Assembly: GCF_026342735.1 (NCBI RefSeq)
Contig: NZ_JAPEMM010000001.1
Span: 806,001-870,000 of the forward strand
Length of the DNA stretch: 64,000 nucleotides
Source of the DNA: Streptomyces sp. NBC_00193
GTDB lineage: Bacteria; Actinomycetota; Actinomycetes; Streptomycetales; Streptomycetaceae
Reading direction: 5' to 3'
In this document: positions 43,870 to 52,737 of the stretch, piece after piece
Layout of the letters: each line of letters opens with the position of its first letter
Numbering within the stretch: the first letter of the stretch is position 1
Notes under the pieces: generated by a model
Database searches by the model: none
The model's input: the letters and a program-made list of their open reading frames with translations, nothing else
What the model was told of the DNA's origin: nothing
Made by a program: the position numbers and the translations under genes

Positions 43870-45318
43870 TCAGCCGTCGAGCGAGGTCATCACGTGCTTG
43901 ATGCGCGTGTAGTCCTCGAAGCCGTAGGCCGAGAGGTCCTTGCCGTAGCCGGACTTCTTGTATCCGCCGTGGGGCATCTCGGCGACGAGCGGGATGTGGG
44001 TGTTGATCCACACGCAGCCGAAGTCGAGGTTCTTGGACATCCGCATCGCGCGGCCGTGGTCCTTGGTCCACACGGACGAGGCGAGGGCGAACTCGACGTC
44101 GTTCGCGTACGCCAGGGCCTGGTCCTCGTCCGTGAAGGACTGGACCGTGATGACGGGGCCGAAGACCTCGTTCTGGATGATCTCGTCGTCCTGCTTGAGG
44201 CCGGAGACCACGGTCGGGGCGTAGAAGTAGCCCTTCTCGCCGACCTGGTGGCCGCCCGCCTCGACCTTGGCGTGGGCGGGGAGCCGCTCGATGAAGCCCG
44301 CGACCTGCTTCAGCTGGTTCGGGTTGTTCAGCGGGCCGTAGAGCACGTCCTCGTCGTCCGGCTGCCCGGTCTTGGTGTCGGCCGCGTTCTTGGCCAGCGC
44401 CGCGACGAACTCGTCGTGGATCGACTCGTGGACCAGTACGCGACAGGCCGCGGTGCAGTCCTGGCCGGCGTTGAAGAAGCCCGCGACCGCGATGTCCTCG
44501 GCGGCCTTGGCGATGTCGGCGTCCTCGAAGACCACGACGGGGGCCTTGCCACCGAGCTCCAGGTGGACGCGCTTGACGTCCTTGGAGGCACTCTCGGCGA
44601 CCTGCATGCCCGCGCGCACCGAGCCGGTGATGGAGGCCATCGCCGGAGTGCGGTGCTCGACCATGGCCCGGCCGGTGTCGCGGTCGCCGCAGACGACGTT
44701 GAAGACGCCCTTGGGCAGGATCTCGCCGATGATCTCCGCCATCAGGATGGTGGAGGCCGGGGTGGTGTCCGAGGGCTTGAGGACCACGGTGTTGCCCGCG
44801 GCCAGGGCCGGGGCGAACTTCCAGACGGCCATCATCATCGGGTAGTTCCACGGCGCGACCTGGGCGCAGACGCCGACCGGCTCACGGCGGACGATCGAGG
44901 TCATCCCCTCCATGTACTCGCCGGCCGAACGGCCCTCGAGCAGGCGGGCGGCGCCGGCGAAGAAGCGGATCTGGTCCACCATCGGCGGCAGCTCCTCGCT
45001 GGCCGTGAGGCCGAGCGGCTTGCCGGTGTTCTCCGACTCGGTGGCGACCAGCTCCTCCGCGCGCGCCTCGAAGGCGTCCGCGATCTTCAGCAGGGCCTTC
45101 TGGCGCTCGGAGGGGGTCGCGTCGCGCCACGCCGGGAAGGCGGCCGCGGCCGCGGCCATGGCGGCGTCGACGTCCGCCTGGCCGGAGAGGGGAGCAGTCG
45201 CGTACGCCTCGCCCGTGGCGGGGTTGACCACCTCGGTGGTCCGCCCGTCGGCGGCGTCCTTGAACTCCCCGCCGATGTAGTTGCGCAGACGACGCAGTTC
45301 GGTGGTCACTACAGCCAC
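43870..45318 (-). CDS. Gamma-aminobutyraldehyde-type dehydrogenase, second copy
   Basis: A 482-residue aldehyde dehydrogenase. The catalytic Cys lies in FFNAGQDCTAACRVLV, the base Glu in RVHLELGGKAPVVVFED, and the cofactor region in AQVAPWNYPMMMAVWKFAPA. The C-terminal GCVWINTHIPLVAEMPHGGY is shared with the dehydrogenase at 31685. ATG 45318 gives MAVVTTELRRLRNYIGGEF. It is divergent from an Lrp-type regulator and an aminotransferase and upstream of a polyamine-binding protein. It therefore probably oxidises the amino-aldehyde made by that transaminase, giving a transaminase-based route beside the oxidase-based one of the first locus. Confidence 0.92.
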   Translation of the reverse strand: MAVVTTELRRLRNYIGGEFKDAADGRTTEVVNPATGEAYATAPLSGQADVDAAMAAAAAAFPAWRDATPSERQKALLKIADAFEARAEELVATESENTGKPLGLTASEELPPMVDQIRFFAGAARLLEGRSAGEYMEGMTSIVRREPVGVCAQVAPWNYPMMMAVWKFAPALAAGNTVVLKPSDTTPASTILMAEIIGEILPKGVFNVVCGDRDTGRAMVEHRTPAMASITGSVRAGMQVAESASKDVKRVHLELGGKAPVVVFEDADIAKAAEDIAVAGFFNAGQDCTAACRVLVHESIHDEFVAALAKNAADTKTGQPDDEDVLYGPLNNPNQLKQVAGFIERLPAHAKVEAGGHQVGEKGYFYAPTVVSGLKQDDEIIQNEVFGPVITVQSFTDEDQALAYANDVEFALASSVWTKDHGRAMRMSKNLDFGCVWINTHIPLVAEMPHGGYKKSGYGKDLSAYGFEDYTRIKHVMTSLDG

Positions 45319-45437
45319 ACTCCTGTGATCACATGTCCAATGGTTGAGACAGCTACCAAGCCTAGCGTCTCAGACGCCGTTTTCGACAGGCCCACACATC
45401 ACGAACTACGGAATCGGTGAGATCTGACTCCCGAAAC

Positions 45438-45453
45438 AACGAATTACATCGTT
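45438..45453. promoter_or_regulatory. Candidate Lrp-type site between divergent genes
   Basis: AACGA and TCGTT flank ATTACA in the AT-richer stretch between the aldehyde dehydrogenase and the Lrp-family gene. AT-rich imperfect palindromes of this size suit autoregulating Lrp proteins. The evidence is weak. Confidence 0.3.
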
Positions 45454-45480
45454 CTCGCCTTGCGGAACAGACGACTCCTC

Positions 45481-45984
45481 GTGCACAGTGAGGTCGTGGT
45501 CAGTCGAAGCGCAGATTCCAGGAACAGACAACCGTCCCCTTCGGTCGATGCTGTGTCCCTGGCGATCATCGAGCAACTGCAAGAGGACGGTCGTCGTCCT
45601 TACGCGGCGATCGGCAAGGCCGTTGGCCTGTCCGAAGCAGCGGTGCGCCAGCGAGTACAGAAGTTGCTCGACCAGGGCGTCATGCAGATCGTCGCCGTCA
45701 CCGACCCGCTCACCGTGGGGCTCCGGCGCCAGGCGATGGTCGGCATCAACGTCGAGGGAGACCTCGACCCGGTGGCCGACGCGCTGACCGCGATGGCCGA
45801 GTGCGAGTACGTGGTGATGACCGCGGGCTCGTTCGACCTGATGGTGGAGATCGTCTGCGAGGACGACGACCACCTGCTGGAAACGATCAACAAGAAGATC
45901 CGCGCGCTCCCCGGCGTGCGATCAACCGAAAGCTTCGTTTACCTGAAGCTGAAGAAGCAGACCTACATGTGGGGAACGCGATAG
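45481..45984 (+). CDS. Lrp/AsnC family transcriptional regulator
   Basis: A regulator of about 167 residues. The winged helix-turn-helix is at the N-terminus (IIEQLQEDGRRPYAAIGKAV then SEAAVRQRVQKLLDQGVMQI). The ligand-binding RAM domain follows (AMVGINVEGDLDPVADALTA, YVVMTAGSFDLMVEIVCEDD). GTG 45481 and GTG 45496 are both possible starts, neither with a convincing ribosome binding site, so the message may be leaderless. It lies 2 bp before the aminotransferase gene, is divergent from the aldehyde dehydrogenase, and presumably controls both in response to an amine or amino acid. Confidence 0.9.
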   Translation: MHSEVVVSRSADSRNRQPSPSVDAVSLAIIEQLQEDGRRPYAAIGKAVGLSEAAVRQRVQKLLDQGVMQIVAVTDPLTVGLRRQAMVGINVEGDLDPVADALTAMAECEYVVMTAGSFDLMVEIVCEDDDHLLETINKKIRALPGVRSTESFVYLKLKKQTYMWGTR

Positions 45985-45986
45985 CC

Positions 45987-47348
45987 GTGAGCCAGGACCT
46001 CTCCAAGACCGCCTACGACCACCTGTGGATGCACTTCACCCGCATGTCGTCGTACGAGAACTCGCCCGTACCCACCATCGTGCGCGGCGAGGGCACCTAC
46101 ATCTTCGACGACAAGGGCAAGCGCTACCTCGACGGTCTCGCCGGACTGTTCGTGGTCAACGCCGGTCACGGCCGCAAGGAACTGGCCGAGGTCGCCTACA
46201 AGCAGGCGCAGGAACTCGCGTTCTTCCCCATCTGGTCGTACGCGCACCCCAAGGCCGTCGAGCTGGCCGAGCGCCTCGCGCACTACGCCCCCGGCGACCT
46301 GAACAAGGTCTTCTTCACCACCGGCGGCGGCGAGGCCGTCGAGACCGCCTGGAAGCTTGCCAAGCAGTACTTCAAGCTTCAGGGCAAGCACACCAAGTAC
46401 AAGGTCATCTCGCGTGCGGTCGCCTACCACGGCACCCCGCAGGGCGCCCTGTCCATCACCGGTCTGCCGGCCCTCAAGGCCCCCTTCGAGCCGCTGGTCC
46501 CCGGCGCGCACAAGGTGGTCAACACCAACATCTACCGCGCCCCGATCTACGGCGACGACCCCGAGGCCTACGGCCGCTGGTGCGCCGACCAGATCGAGCA
46601 GGAGATCCTGTTCGAGGGCGCCGACACCGTCGCCGCCGTCTTCCTGGAGCCGGTGCAGAACGCCGGTGGCTGCTTCCCGCCGCCGCCCGGGTACTTCCAG
46701 CGGGTCCGCGAGATCTGCGACGAGTACGACGTGCTCCTCGTCTCCGACGAGACGATCTGCGCCTTCGGCCGTCTGGGCACGATGTTCGCCTGTGACAAGT
46801 TCGACTACATCCCGGACATGATCACCTGTGCGAAGGGCATGACCTCGGGCTACTCCCCGATCGGTGCCTGCATCATCTCGGACCGGCTCGCCGAGCCGTT
46901 CTACAAGGGTGACAACACCTTCCTGCACGGCTACACCTTCGGCGGACACCCGGTGTCCTCCGCGGTGGCGCTCGCCAACCTCGACATCTTCGACAAGGAA
47001 GGCCTCAACCAGCACGTGCTGGACAACGAGGACGCCTTCCGCTCGACGCTGGAGAAGCTGCACGACCTGCCGATCGTCGGCGACGTCCGCGGCAACGGCT
47101 ACTTCTACGGCATCGAGCTCGTCAAGGACAAGGTCACCAAGGAGTCCTTCACGGACGAGGAGACCGAGCGCGTGCTCTACGGCTTCCTCTCGAAGGCGCT
47201 CTTCGAGAACGGCCTGTACTGCCGCGCCGACGACCGTGGCGACCCGGTCATCCAGCTGGCCCCGCCGCTGACCGCCGACCAGGGCACCTTCGACGAGATC
47301 GAGGGCATCCTGCGCCGCGTGCTCACCGAGGCCTGGACCAAGCTCTAA
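45987..47348 (+). CDS. Class III aminotransferase (putrescine/polyamine--pyruvate or -2-oxoglutarate type)
   Basis: A 453-residue PLP enzyme starting at GTG 45987 (VSQDLSKTAYDHLWMHFTRM). The PLP Lys283 lies in TCAKGMTSGYSPIGACII, the cofactor-phosphate segment is FFTTGGGEAVETAWKLAKQY, and the Asp contacting the ring is in VLLVSDETICAFGRLG. The long N-terminal SSYENSPVPTIVRGEGTYIF and the overall length fit the omega-transaminase group that includes polyamine and beta-alanine transaminases. With the Lrp regulator 2 bp upstream and the divergent aldehyde dehydrogenase, it probably starts a transamination route for diamines. The exact amino donor is not determined by sequence alone. Confidence 0.9.
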   Translation: MSQDLSKTAYDHLWMHFTRMSSYENSPVPTIVRGEGTYIFDDKGKRYLDGLAGLFVVNAGHGRKELAEVAYKQAQELAFFPIWSYAHPKAVELAERLAHYAPGDLNKVFFTTGGGEAVETAWKLAKQYFKLQGKHTKYKVISRAVAYHGTPQGALSITGLPALKAPFEPLVPGAHKVVNTNIYRAPIYGDDPEAYGRWCADQIEQEILFEGADTVAAVFLEPVQNAGGCFPPPPGYFQRVREICDEYDVLLVSDETICAFGRLGTMFACDKFDYIPDMITCAKGMTSGYSPIGACIISDRLAEPFYKGDNTFLHGYTFGGHPVSSAVALANLDIFDKEGLNQHVLDNEDAFRSTLEKLHDLPIVGDVRGNGYFYGIELVKDKVTKESFTDEETERVLYGFLSKALFENGLYCRADDRGDPVIQLAPPLTADQGTFDEIEGILRRVLTEAWTKL

Positions 47349-47394
47349 CCAGCCCGCGTCCTCCCAGCGTCCCGCAGGCGGCAAACTGCAGGAC

Positions 47395-47447
47395 CACACG
47401 GCCCGGATCCTCCGTTCGAGTGAGAACGCGGGGGTCCGGGCCGTGTG
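47395..47447 (+). terminator. Hairpin terminator downstream of the aminotransferase
   Basis: A perfect 13-bp outer stem (47395-47407 with 47435-47447) encloses a further GC-rich inner part. It is located 46 bp past the stop codon and before the next plus-strand operon. Confidence 0.8.
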
Positions 47448-47528
47448 CTGTCACCATCCAAGACGTTCATCTCTTTACATCTCATTGCGGCGCCAGTGAC
47501 CAAGCGGGCTCCGCTTCGTTCCCCCGGA

Positions 47529-47534
47529 CGGAGG
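47529..47534 (+). promoter_or_regulatory. Ribosome binding site fixing the ABC ATPase start
   Basis: CGGAGG lies 8 bases upstream of ATG 47543 and decides that start, although the frame is open further upstream. Confidence 0.7.
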
Positions 47535-47542
47535 TGTACGCC

Positions 47543-48358
47543 ATGGTGGCTCCACGGGACAACGCTCCGCCGGACAACGCTCCGCCGGACAGAACTCCTT
47601 CGGACAACGTCCCGCCCCAGGACGATCTGCTCTGGGCACGGTCCCTTCACTACTCCCACAGCGGTTCGCCGGGGCTCATCGGGGTCTCGGTCGGCGTCCG
47701 CGCGGGAGAGATCCTCGCCCTGACCGGCCCCCGGGGCAGTGGTAAGACCACGCTCCTGCGCTGCCTGTCGGGACAGCTGCGGCCCGAACAGGGCGAGGTC
47801 TGGTTCAACAGCGTCCCCGTGCACACCATGGGGACCCTGGCCCGCGAACGGCTGCGCCGCGACCGCTTCGGCTGGATCGGCCCCGAGCCGCAGCTGCTGC
47901 CCGAGCTCCGGGTCTGGGAGAACGCCGCCCTGCCGCTGCTGATCGCGGGCGCCGGACACCGCACCGCCAAACGGGCCGCCTGCGAATGGCTGGACCGCCT
48001 CGACATCGGAGCCTTCGCCCGCAAGCATCCCGGCTCCCTCAACCGGGCCGAGTCCCAGCGCGTCGCCCTCGCCCGCGCCCTCGCGCACCTTCCCGCCGTG
48101 GTCTTCGCCGACGAGCCCACGGCCCCGCTGCACCGCACCGAGCGCTCCCTGCTGCTGCGCACCCTCACCACGGCCGCCCGCTCCCACGGCATCACCGTGC
48201 TGCTGGCCACCCACGACGAGGAGACCGCAGCCGTCGCCGACCGCCGGTTCTCCCTGCTCGACGGCCGGCCGGCCGCCACGGCAGCCGCGGCCGGGCTCTC
48301 CCCGACCTCCTTCCCCCATCCCCCGGAGGATCAGGCCGCGTGCTCGCTCTCCGCCTAG
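47543..48358 (+). CDS. ABC transporter ATP-binding protein with degenerate signature motif
   Basis: A 271-residue ATPase. A short acidic Pro-rich leader (repeats of DNAPP) precedes the domain. Walker A is LTGPRGSGKTTLLRCLSG, Walker B AVVFADEPTAPLHRTE, and the switch His lies in VLLATHDEETAAVA. The signature motif, normally LSGGQ, reads LNRAESQRVALARAL, which is a marked departure. The layout is that of MacB/LolD-type ATPases that work with FtsX-like membrane proteins. The partner gene overlaps its 3' end by 19 bp. Substrate unknown; a mechanotransmission or export role is more likely than import because no binding protein is present. Confidence 0.85.
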   Translation: MVAPRDNAPPDNAPPDRTPSDNVPPQDDLLWARSLHYSHSGSPGLIGVSVGVRAGEILALTGPRGSGKTTLLRCLSGQLRPEQGEVWFNSVPVHTMGTLARERLRRDRFGWIGPEPQLLPELRVWENAALPLLIAGAGHRTAKRAACEWLDRLDIGAFARKHPGSLNRAESQRVALARALAHLPAVVFADEPTAPLHRTERSLLLRTLTTAARSHGITVLLATHDEETAAVADRRFSLLDGRPAATAAAAGLSPTSFPHPPEDQAACSLSA

Positions 48359-49413
48359 CCCGCGGCTCCCGGCCGCTGGTACAGCTGCGCCGGCTGCTCG
48401 TCGCCGCCGCCTCGGCCGGCAGCGGCTTCCTGCTGCTGTACGTGCTCGCACAGGCCACCGCCCGGCCCGCCGGATCGTTCCCTCAGCTGCTGTGGGCCCT
48501 GGTCCCGCTCGCCGTCACCGTCCAGTTCGCCGTCGCCGTGGCCCGTACCGACCCCGCGACCCGGCCCCTGGAAGGACTGGACGCCGCCGGGCTGGGACCC
48601 GTACGGCTCACCCTGGTCGCGACGATCTCCACCGCCGTGGCCTGCACGCTCGGCAGCGCCCTCGCCCTGACCGTCTTCCTCCACCTGCGCGGGGACGTGG
48701 CCGGGCTGCCCTTCGACGGCGCCGGGGCCGGGCTGCTCCACGCCGACCAGCCCCTGCCCGTGGCCGCCGCCCTCACCCTGTTGGCCCTGCTGCCGCTGAC
48801 CGCCTCGATCGCCACCGCCCTCGCCCTGCGCCCGCACCCCCGGCCCGCACCGCAGACCGCACTGCCCTGGGGCATCGCCCTCACCGCCTGCGGACTCGCC
48901 GTGCTGGCCTACGCCCGCCCCGGCGGAGCCGGCATGCCCGCGGGCTGGGCGCTGACCGCCCTCGGGCTCGCCCTCGCCGGACCGGGGCTGGCCTACGCCT
49001 GCGGGGCACTGGTCCAGTCCGTCCGCCCGGGCGCGCTCCGGCTGCTGGCCGGACGGGCCCTCCAGGAGGAGGCCCCCCGCCTGGGCGCCCCCCTCGGTGT
49101 CCTGTGCGCCGTCGGGGCGGGCGCCCTCAGCGCCGCGGCCCTGCGCGATCACGGCGGACTCCAGGTCCCGCTCGGTCCGCTGACCGCGCCCGCCGCCGCC
49201 CTGGTGGCCCTGTGCGCGGCCGCCACCCTGCTCACCTCCGCGGTCGAGGTCCACCAGGCACGGGCCGCCACCCGCGAGACCCTGACCGGGCTCGGAGCCC
49301 CGGGCAAGGTCCTCCGTACGGCCGCGACCGTACGGGCCACCGCGCTGGTGGCGGTGTGCCTGCCGCTCAGCTGGGGTGTGTCGCAGCTGACGTCGCTGGC
49401 ATTGACCCGCTGA
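48340..49413 (+). CDS. ABC transporter membrane subunit (FtsX/MacB-like)
   Basis: A 357-residue membrane protein. GTG 48340 (VLALRLARGSRPLVQLRRLL) has GGAGGA 9-10 bases upstream and lies inside the end of the ATPase gene. About eight to ten hydrophobic segments are visible, for example SGFLLLYVLAQATARP, LLWALVPLAVTVQFAVAVAR, IALTACGLAVLAYAR and VRATALVAVCLPLSWGVSQL. A loop with ALQEEAPRLGAPLGVL and TRETLTGLGAPGKVLRTAAT resembles the coupling regions of FtsX-type permeases. It forms the exporter-like pair with the preceding ATPase. The family call is by architecture only. Confidence 0.7.
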   Translation: MLALRLARGSRPLVQLRRLLVAAASAGSGFLLLYVLAQATARPAGSFPQLLWALVPLAVTVQFAVAVARTDPATRPLEGLDAAGLGPVRLTLVATISTAVACTLGSALALTVFLHLRGDVAGLPFDGAGAGLLHADQPLPVAAALTLLALLPLTASIATALALRPHPRPAPQTALPWGIALTACGLAVLAYARPGGAGMPAGWALTALGLALAGPGLAYACGALVQSVRPGALRLLAGRALQEEAPRLGAPLGVLCAVGAGALSAAALRDHGGLQVPLGPLTAPAAALVALCAAATLLTSAVEVHQARAATRETLTGLGAPGKVLRTAATVRATALVAVCLPLSWGVSQLTSLALTR

Positions 49414-49439
49414 GGCGGGCAGCCTTTAGGGTGGGCCGA

Positions 49440-50549
49440 ATGGTCAACGCACACATCGAGACCGACAACGAGATCGAGACCCTCGCCGAATTCGACCGGG
49501 TCGTGGCCCGCGGCTCGCTCAGCGGGTACCGGATCCAGTCGGTCAACCTGCTGGAGCGGACCTTCGCCCTGCTGTCCGCCGACACCTCGTCGGCGGTCTT
49601 CCTGGGCTGCCCGATGGAACCGGACGCCTCGGTCAAGGTGCGTGCGGACGGCGCCCTGGTCTTCCCGCCCGTCCCCGACCTGCCCTTCAACCCGTACCGC
49701 GGCCTGCTCTACACGGCCGAGGAACTCTTCACCGGGCTGTCCGACGGCTACGAGTCCACCCCGGACGCCGAGGCGTACGCCTGGTTCCAGGAGACCAAGG
49801 CCGACGGGGACATCTACTCCTCGATGCTGCGCTCCATCCACGACGGCGCCATCTCCGACGCCCTCGACGAGCACCTCGCGGGTGCCCGCGTGGTCGGCGT
49901 GATGGGCGGCCAAGCCATGGCCCGCGGCGGCGACGCCTACCGGGGTGCTGCCGAACTCGGCCGGACGCTGACCCGCTCCGGACTGACCGTGGCCACCGGC
50001 GGCGGCCCCGGCGCGATGGAGGCGGCCAACCTCGGCGCGTACCTCGCCCCGGCCCCCGACGAGGCCCTGTCCGAAGCCCTGCGGATGCTGGCCAAGGCCC
50101 CGTCCTTCACCCCGTCCGTCTCCGACTGGGCGCGCGCGGCCTTCGCCGTACGGGAACGCTGGCCGGCGGTCACGGGCGGCGACTCGGTGGGCATCCCGAC
50201 CTGGTTCTACGGACACGAGCCGCCGAACCCCTTCGCCGGGCACATCGCGAAGTACTTCGCGAACGCCACCCGGGAGGACGGGCTGCTCGCCCGGTCCAAC
50301 GCGGGCGTGGTGTTCCTGCCGGGCGCGGCGGGCACGGTCCAGGAGATCTTCGACAACGCGACGCCCAACTACTACGCGTCCCGGGGCGAGCCCACCCCGA
50401 TGGTCCTCGTCGACCGCGCCCACTGGACCGAACGGCTGCCGGCCTGGCCGCTGCTCCAGGCGCTGGCCCGCGGCCGGTCGATGGAGTCCCGGATCGCCCT
50501 GGTCGACTCGGTGTCCGAGGTCCCGGCGGCCCTCGCCGCAATGAACTGA
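49440..50549 (+). CDS. LOG family protein (Rossmann fold, lysine decarboxylase-like)
   Basis: A 369-residue protein starting at ATG 49440 (MVNAHIETDNEIETLAEFDR). The C-terminal two thirds show the LOG signature: VVGVMGGQAMARGGDAYRGA, VATGGGPGAMEAANLGAYLA (the GGGxGxM motif), and VFLPGAAGTVQEIFDNATPN, which corresponds to PGGxGTxxE. Classical LOG proteins release cytokinin bases from nucleoside monophosphates. This longer subgroup, with an extra 120-residue N-terminal domain, is common in actinobacteria and its substrate is not established. It lies 26 bp after the ABC membrane gene and about 100 bp before an EamA-type transporter. Confidence 0.85.
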   Translation: MVNAHIETDNEIETLAEFDRVVARGSLSGYRIQSVNLLERTFALLSADTSSAVFLGCPMEPDASVKVRADGALVFPPVPDLPFNPYRGLLYTAEELFTGLSDGYESTPDAEAYAWFQETKADGDIYSSMLRSIHDGAISDALDEHLAGARVVGVMGGQAMARGGDAYRGAAELGRTLTRSGLTVATGGGPGAMEAANLGAYLAPAPDEALSEALRMLAKAPSFTPSVSDWARAAFAVRERWPAVTGGDSVGIPTWFYGHEPPNPFAGHIAKYFANATREDGLLARSNAGVVFLPGAAGTVQEIFDNATPNYYASRGEPTPMVLVDRAHWTERLPAWPLLQALARGRSMESRIALVDSVSEVPAALAAMN

Positions 50550-50650
50550 CCTCGACGACCTGACCGGAGCAGGCAACTTCTTTGCCCTTTTCCACGTCTG
50601 GAAGAGGTACGCACTACGTAAAACCTGCCAGACGTGAACGGAGCCCTCGG

Positions 50651-51565
50651 GTGCTCATAGGCCTGCTCACCGCCATCGCGGCGTCCATCTGCTACGGCAC
50701 GGGATCCGTCCTGCAAGCCGTGGGCTCACGGCGGGCGGCCCGGATGTCGCCGGCCGCCGCGGGGGTCACCCAGCACGGCGGCCCGAACCTCTCCTCCACG
50801 GCGAAGGCCGCGATGACCTGGGAGTTCATCGTCGGCACGATCCTGGACTTCGTGGGCTTCGGCCTGGGCGCCCTGGCCGCGCGACTCCTGCCCCTCTTCC
50901 TCTCGCAGACGGTCATCAGCGCCAACCTGGTGATCACGGCCGTGCTGAGCGTGAAGATGCTCGGCATCCGGCTGACCCGGAAGGAATGGACCTCGATCGG
51001 GGTCGTCTGCGCGGCCCTGGTCCTGCTGGCGACGGCCGCAGGCCACGAGGGCGGCCACTACGCGCCGGCCGCCACGCACTGGTGGCTCCTGGCGGTGACC
51101 GTGCTGATCATCGTGGGCGGCACGGTGGCGGTACGTTTCCTCGGCGCCCGGGCCGCGATCCTGGCGGGTCTGCTGTCGGGTCTGGCGTTCGGCGCGCTGG
51201 GCGTCGGGGTCCGCATCCTGAACGGCGTGGAGCCGTTCTCGTTCGCCTCCCTCCTCTCCGACCCGGCCCTGTACGCCATCGTCCTGGCGGGGGTCGGCGG
51301 CATGTACCTGCACACCGTGGCGCTCCAGATCGGCTCGGTGAACGGCGCCACCGCCGCCCTGGTGGTCGGTGAAACCGTGCTCCCCGGAGCCATCGGCGTC
51401 CTCTGGCTGGGCGACGCGTCCCGCCCCGGCATGGCCTGGCTGGCGGTCCTCGGCTTCGTCCTGGCGGTGACCGGCGCCGTCGCAGTCGCCTGGTACGGCA
51501 ACCACGAGGGACCGGAAACCCCTTCGGAACCGGAGCCCGACACATCCAGCCTCGCCGGCGTTTGA
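50651..51565 (+). CDS. DMT/EamA-type membrane transporter
   Basis: A 304-residue integral membrane protein with about ten helices from GTG 50651 (VLIGLLTAIAASICYGTGSV). Segments include FIVGTILDFVGFGLGALAAR, TQHGGPNLSSTAKAAMTWEF (loop), WWLLAVTVLIIVGGTVAV and MAWLAVLGFVLAVTGAVAVA. The late-helix motif GATAALVVGETVLPGAIGVL is typical of drug/metabolite transporters. Substrate unknown. The last five codons and the stop lie inside a copy of the dispersed repeat, so its C-terminus (SLAGV) is repeat-derived. Confidence 0.85.
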   Translation: MLIGLLTAIAASICYGTGSVLQAVGSRRAARMSPAAAGVTQHGGPNLSSTAKAAMTWEFIVGTILDFVGFGLGALAARLLPLFLSQTVISANLVITAVLSVKMLGIRLTRKEWTSIGVVCAALVLLATAAGHEGGHYAPAATHWWLLAVTVLIIVGGTVAVRFLGARAAILAGLLSGLAFGALGVGVRILNGVEPFSFASLLSDPALYAIVLAGVGGMYLHTVALQIGSVNGATAALVVGETVLPGAIGVLWLGDASRPGMAWLAVLGFVLAVTGAVAVAWYGNHEGPETPSEPEPDTSSLAGV

Positions 51566-51714
51566 GGCGCGGGGTCCGGGGCGGAGCCCCAGGGGGTCCG
51601 GGCGCAGCCCGGCACCCCCCTTCCAGCCCGTCCGGCGTTTGAGGACCGGGTCCGGGCAGAGCCCGGGGAACGGGCGAAGGGCGGGTAGGGGACTCCGCCC
51701 CGCGCAGCGGCCCC
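51547..51714 (+). repeat. Dispersed 3'-end repeat family, copy D
   Basis: Fills the gap between two convergent genes. The core CCGGCGTTTGAGG occurs at 51555-51567 and 51632-51644, followed by short hairpins (GGGGCGGAGCCCC, CGGGCAGAGCCCG), then GGGGAACGGGCGAAGGGCGG and GGGACTCCGCCCC. The TGA of the upstream gene is part of the first core. Confidence 0.88.
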
Positions 51715-52737
51715 CTACTCCCCCGGCAGCACGACCACCTCGGCCGGGGCGAAGCCCACCGAGACCCGGTCCCCGACCGCCGGCGCCCCCTCCAGCCCGC
51801 ACTCGGCCTCCAGCACGGGCCCGGCCTCCGGCCGCAACAGCAGCGCGACGTGCGTCCCCCGGAAGGTCCGCGACACCACCTCGCACCCCAGCCCCTCGGC
51901 CGACAGCACCACCCCGGCGGGCCGGATCAGCACCTGGTGCTCCCCCGCCGGTGACCCCGCCGGAACCGGGACCTTCCCCCAGGGAGTCGCCGCCACCCCG
52001 GCGGAAAGCTCCGCCGGGACGACGTTCTCGAAGCCCAGGAACCGCGCCACGAACTCCGACGCCGGCCGCTGCCACACCTCCAGCGGGGTCCCCGCCTGCG
52101 CGATCCGCCCGTCCCGCATGACCACCACCCGGTCGGCCAGCGCGAACGCCTCGCCCTGGTCGTGCGTGACGGCCAGCACGGTCGTGCCCAGCCGTGAGAA
52201 CAGCCCCTGCAGCTCCACCACGAGCCGCTCCCGCAGCCCGCGGTCCAGCTGTCCGAGCGGCTCGTCCAGCATCAGCAGCCGCGGCGAAGGCGCGAGCGCC
52301 CGCGCCAGCGCGACCCGCTGCTGCTCGCCACCGGACAGCGAGGCCACCGCCCGGCCCTGCGCCCCGGGGAGCCCGACCAGCTCCAGGAGTTCGGTGACCC
52401 GGGCCTCGGAGGACCGCTTCGAGGCACCCCTCATCCGCAGGCCGAAGGCGACGTTCCCGCCCACGTCCCGGTGCGGGAACAGCTGGTGGTCCTGGAACAT
52501 CAGGCCCACCCCCCGCCGGTGTACGGGCACGGCGGCCTGGTCGGCGCCGCCCAGCAACACCCTCCCGCCGGCGACGGGCTGGAGCCCGGCCACCACCCGC
52601 AGCAGGGTGGACTTGCCGCTCCCGCTCGGCCCGAGCACGCACACGATCTCGTGCTCGGCGACCGCCAGGTCCACGGCGTCCACGACCGCGCGCTCGCCGA
52701 AGCGGACCGACACCCCTTCCAGTTGAAGCAGCGTCAT
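51715..52737 (-). CDS. thiQ: Thiamine ABC transporter ATP-binding protein (ThiQ-like)
   Basis: A 340-residue ATPase. Walker A is VLGPSGSGKSTLLRVVAG, the signature LSGGEQQRVALARAL, Walker B LLMLDEPLGQLDRGLR, and the switch His lies in VLAVTHDQGEAFALAD. A C-terminal TOBE-like domain from about residue 240 is longer than in enterobacterial ThiQ. ATG 52737 shares a base with the stop of the permease gene (TGATG), so the two are coupled. It is the last gene of a three-gene operon with a TPP riboswitch in the leader, which fixes thiamine or a derivative as the substrate rather than iron. Confidence 0.93.
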   Translation of the reverse strand: MTLLQLEGVSVRFGERAVVDAVDLAVAEHEIVCVLGPSGSGKSTLLRVVAGLQPVAGGRVLLGGADQAAVPVHRRGVGLMFQDHQLFPHRDVGGNVAFGLRMRGASKRSSEARVTELLELVGLPGAQGRAVASLSGGEQQRVALARALAPSPRLLMLDEPLGQLDRGLRERLVVELQGLFSRLGTTVLAVTHDQGEAFALADRVVVMRDGRIAQAGTPLEVWQRPASEFVARFLGFENVVPAELSAGVAATPWGKVPVPAGSPAGEHQVLIRPAGVVLSAEGLGCEVVSRTFRGTHVALLLRPEAGPVLEAECGLEGAPAVGDRVSVGFAPAEVVVLPGE

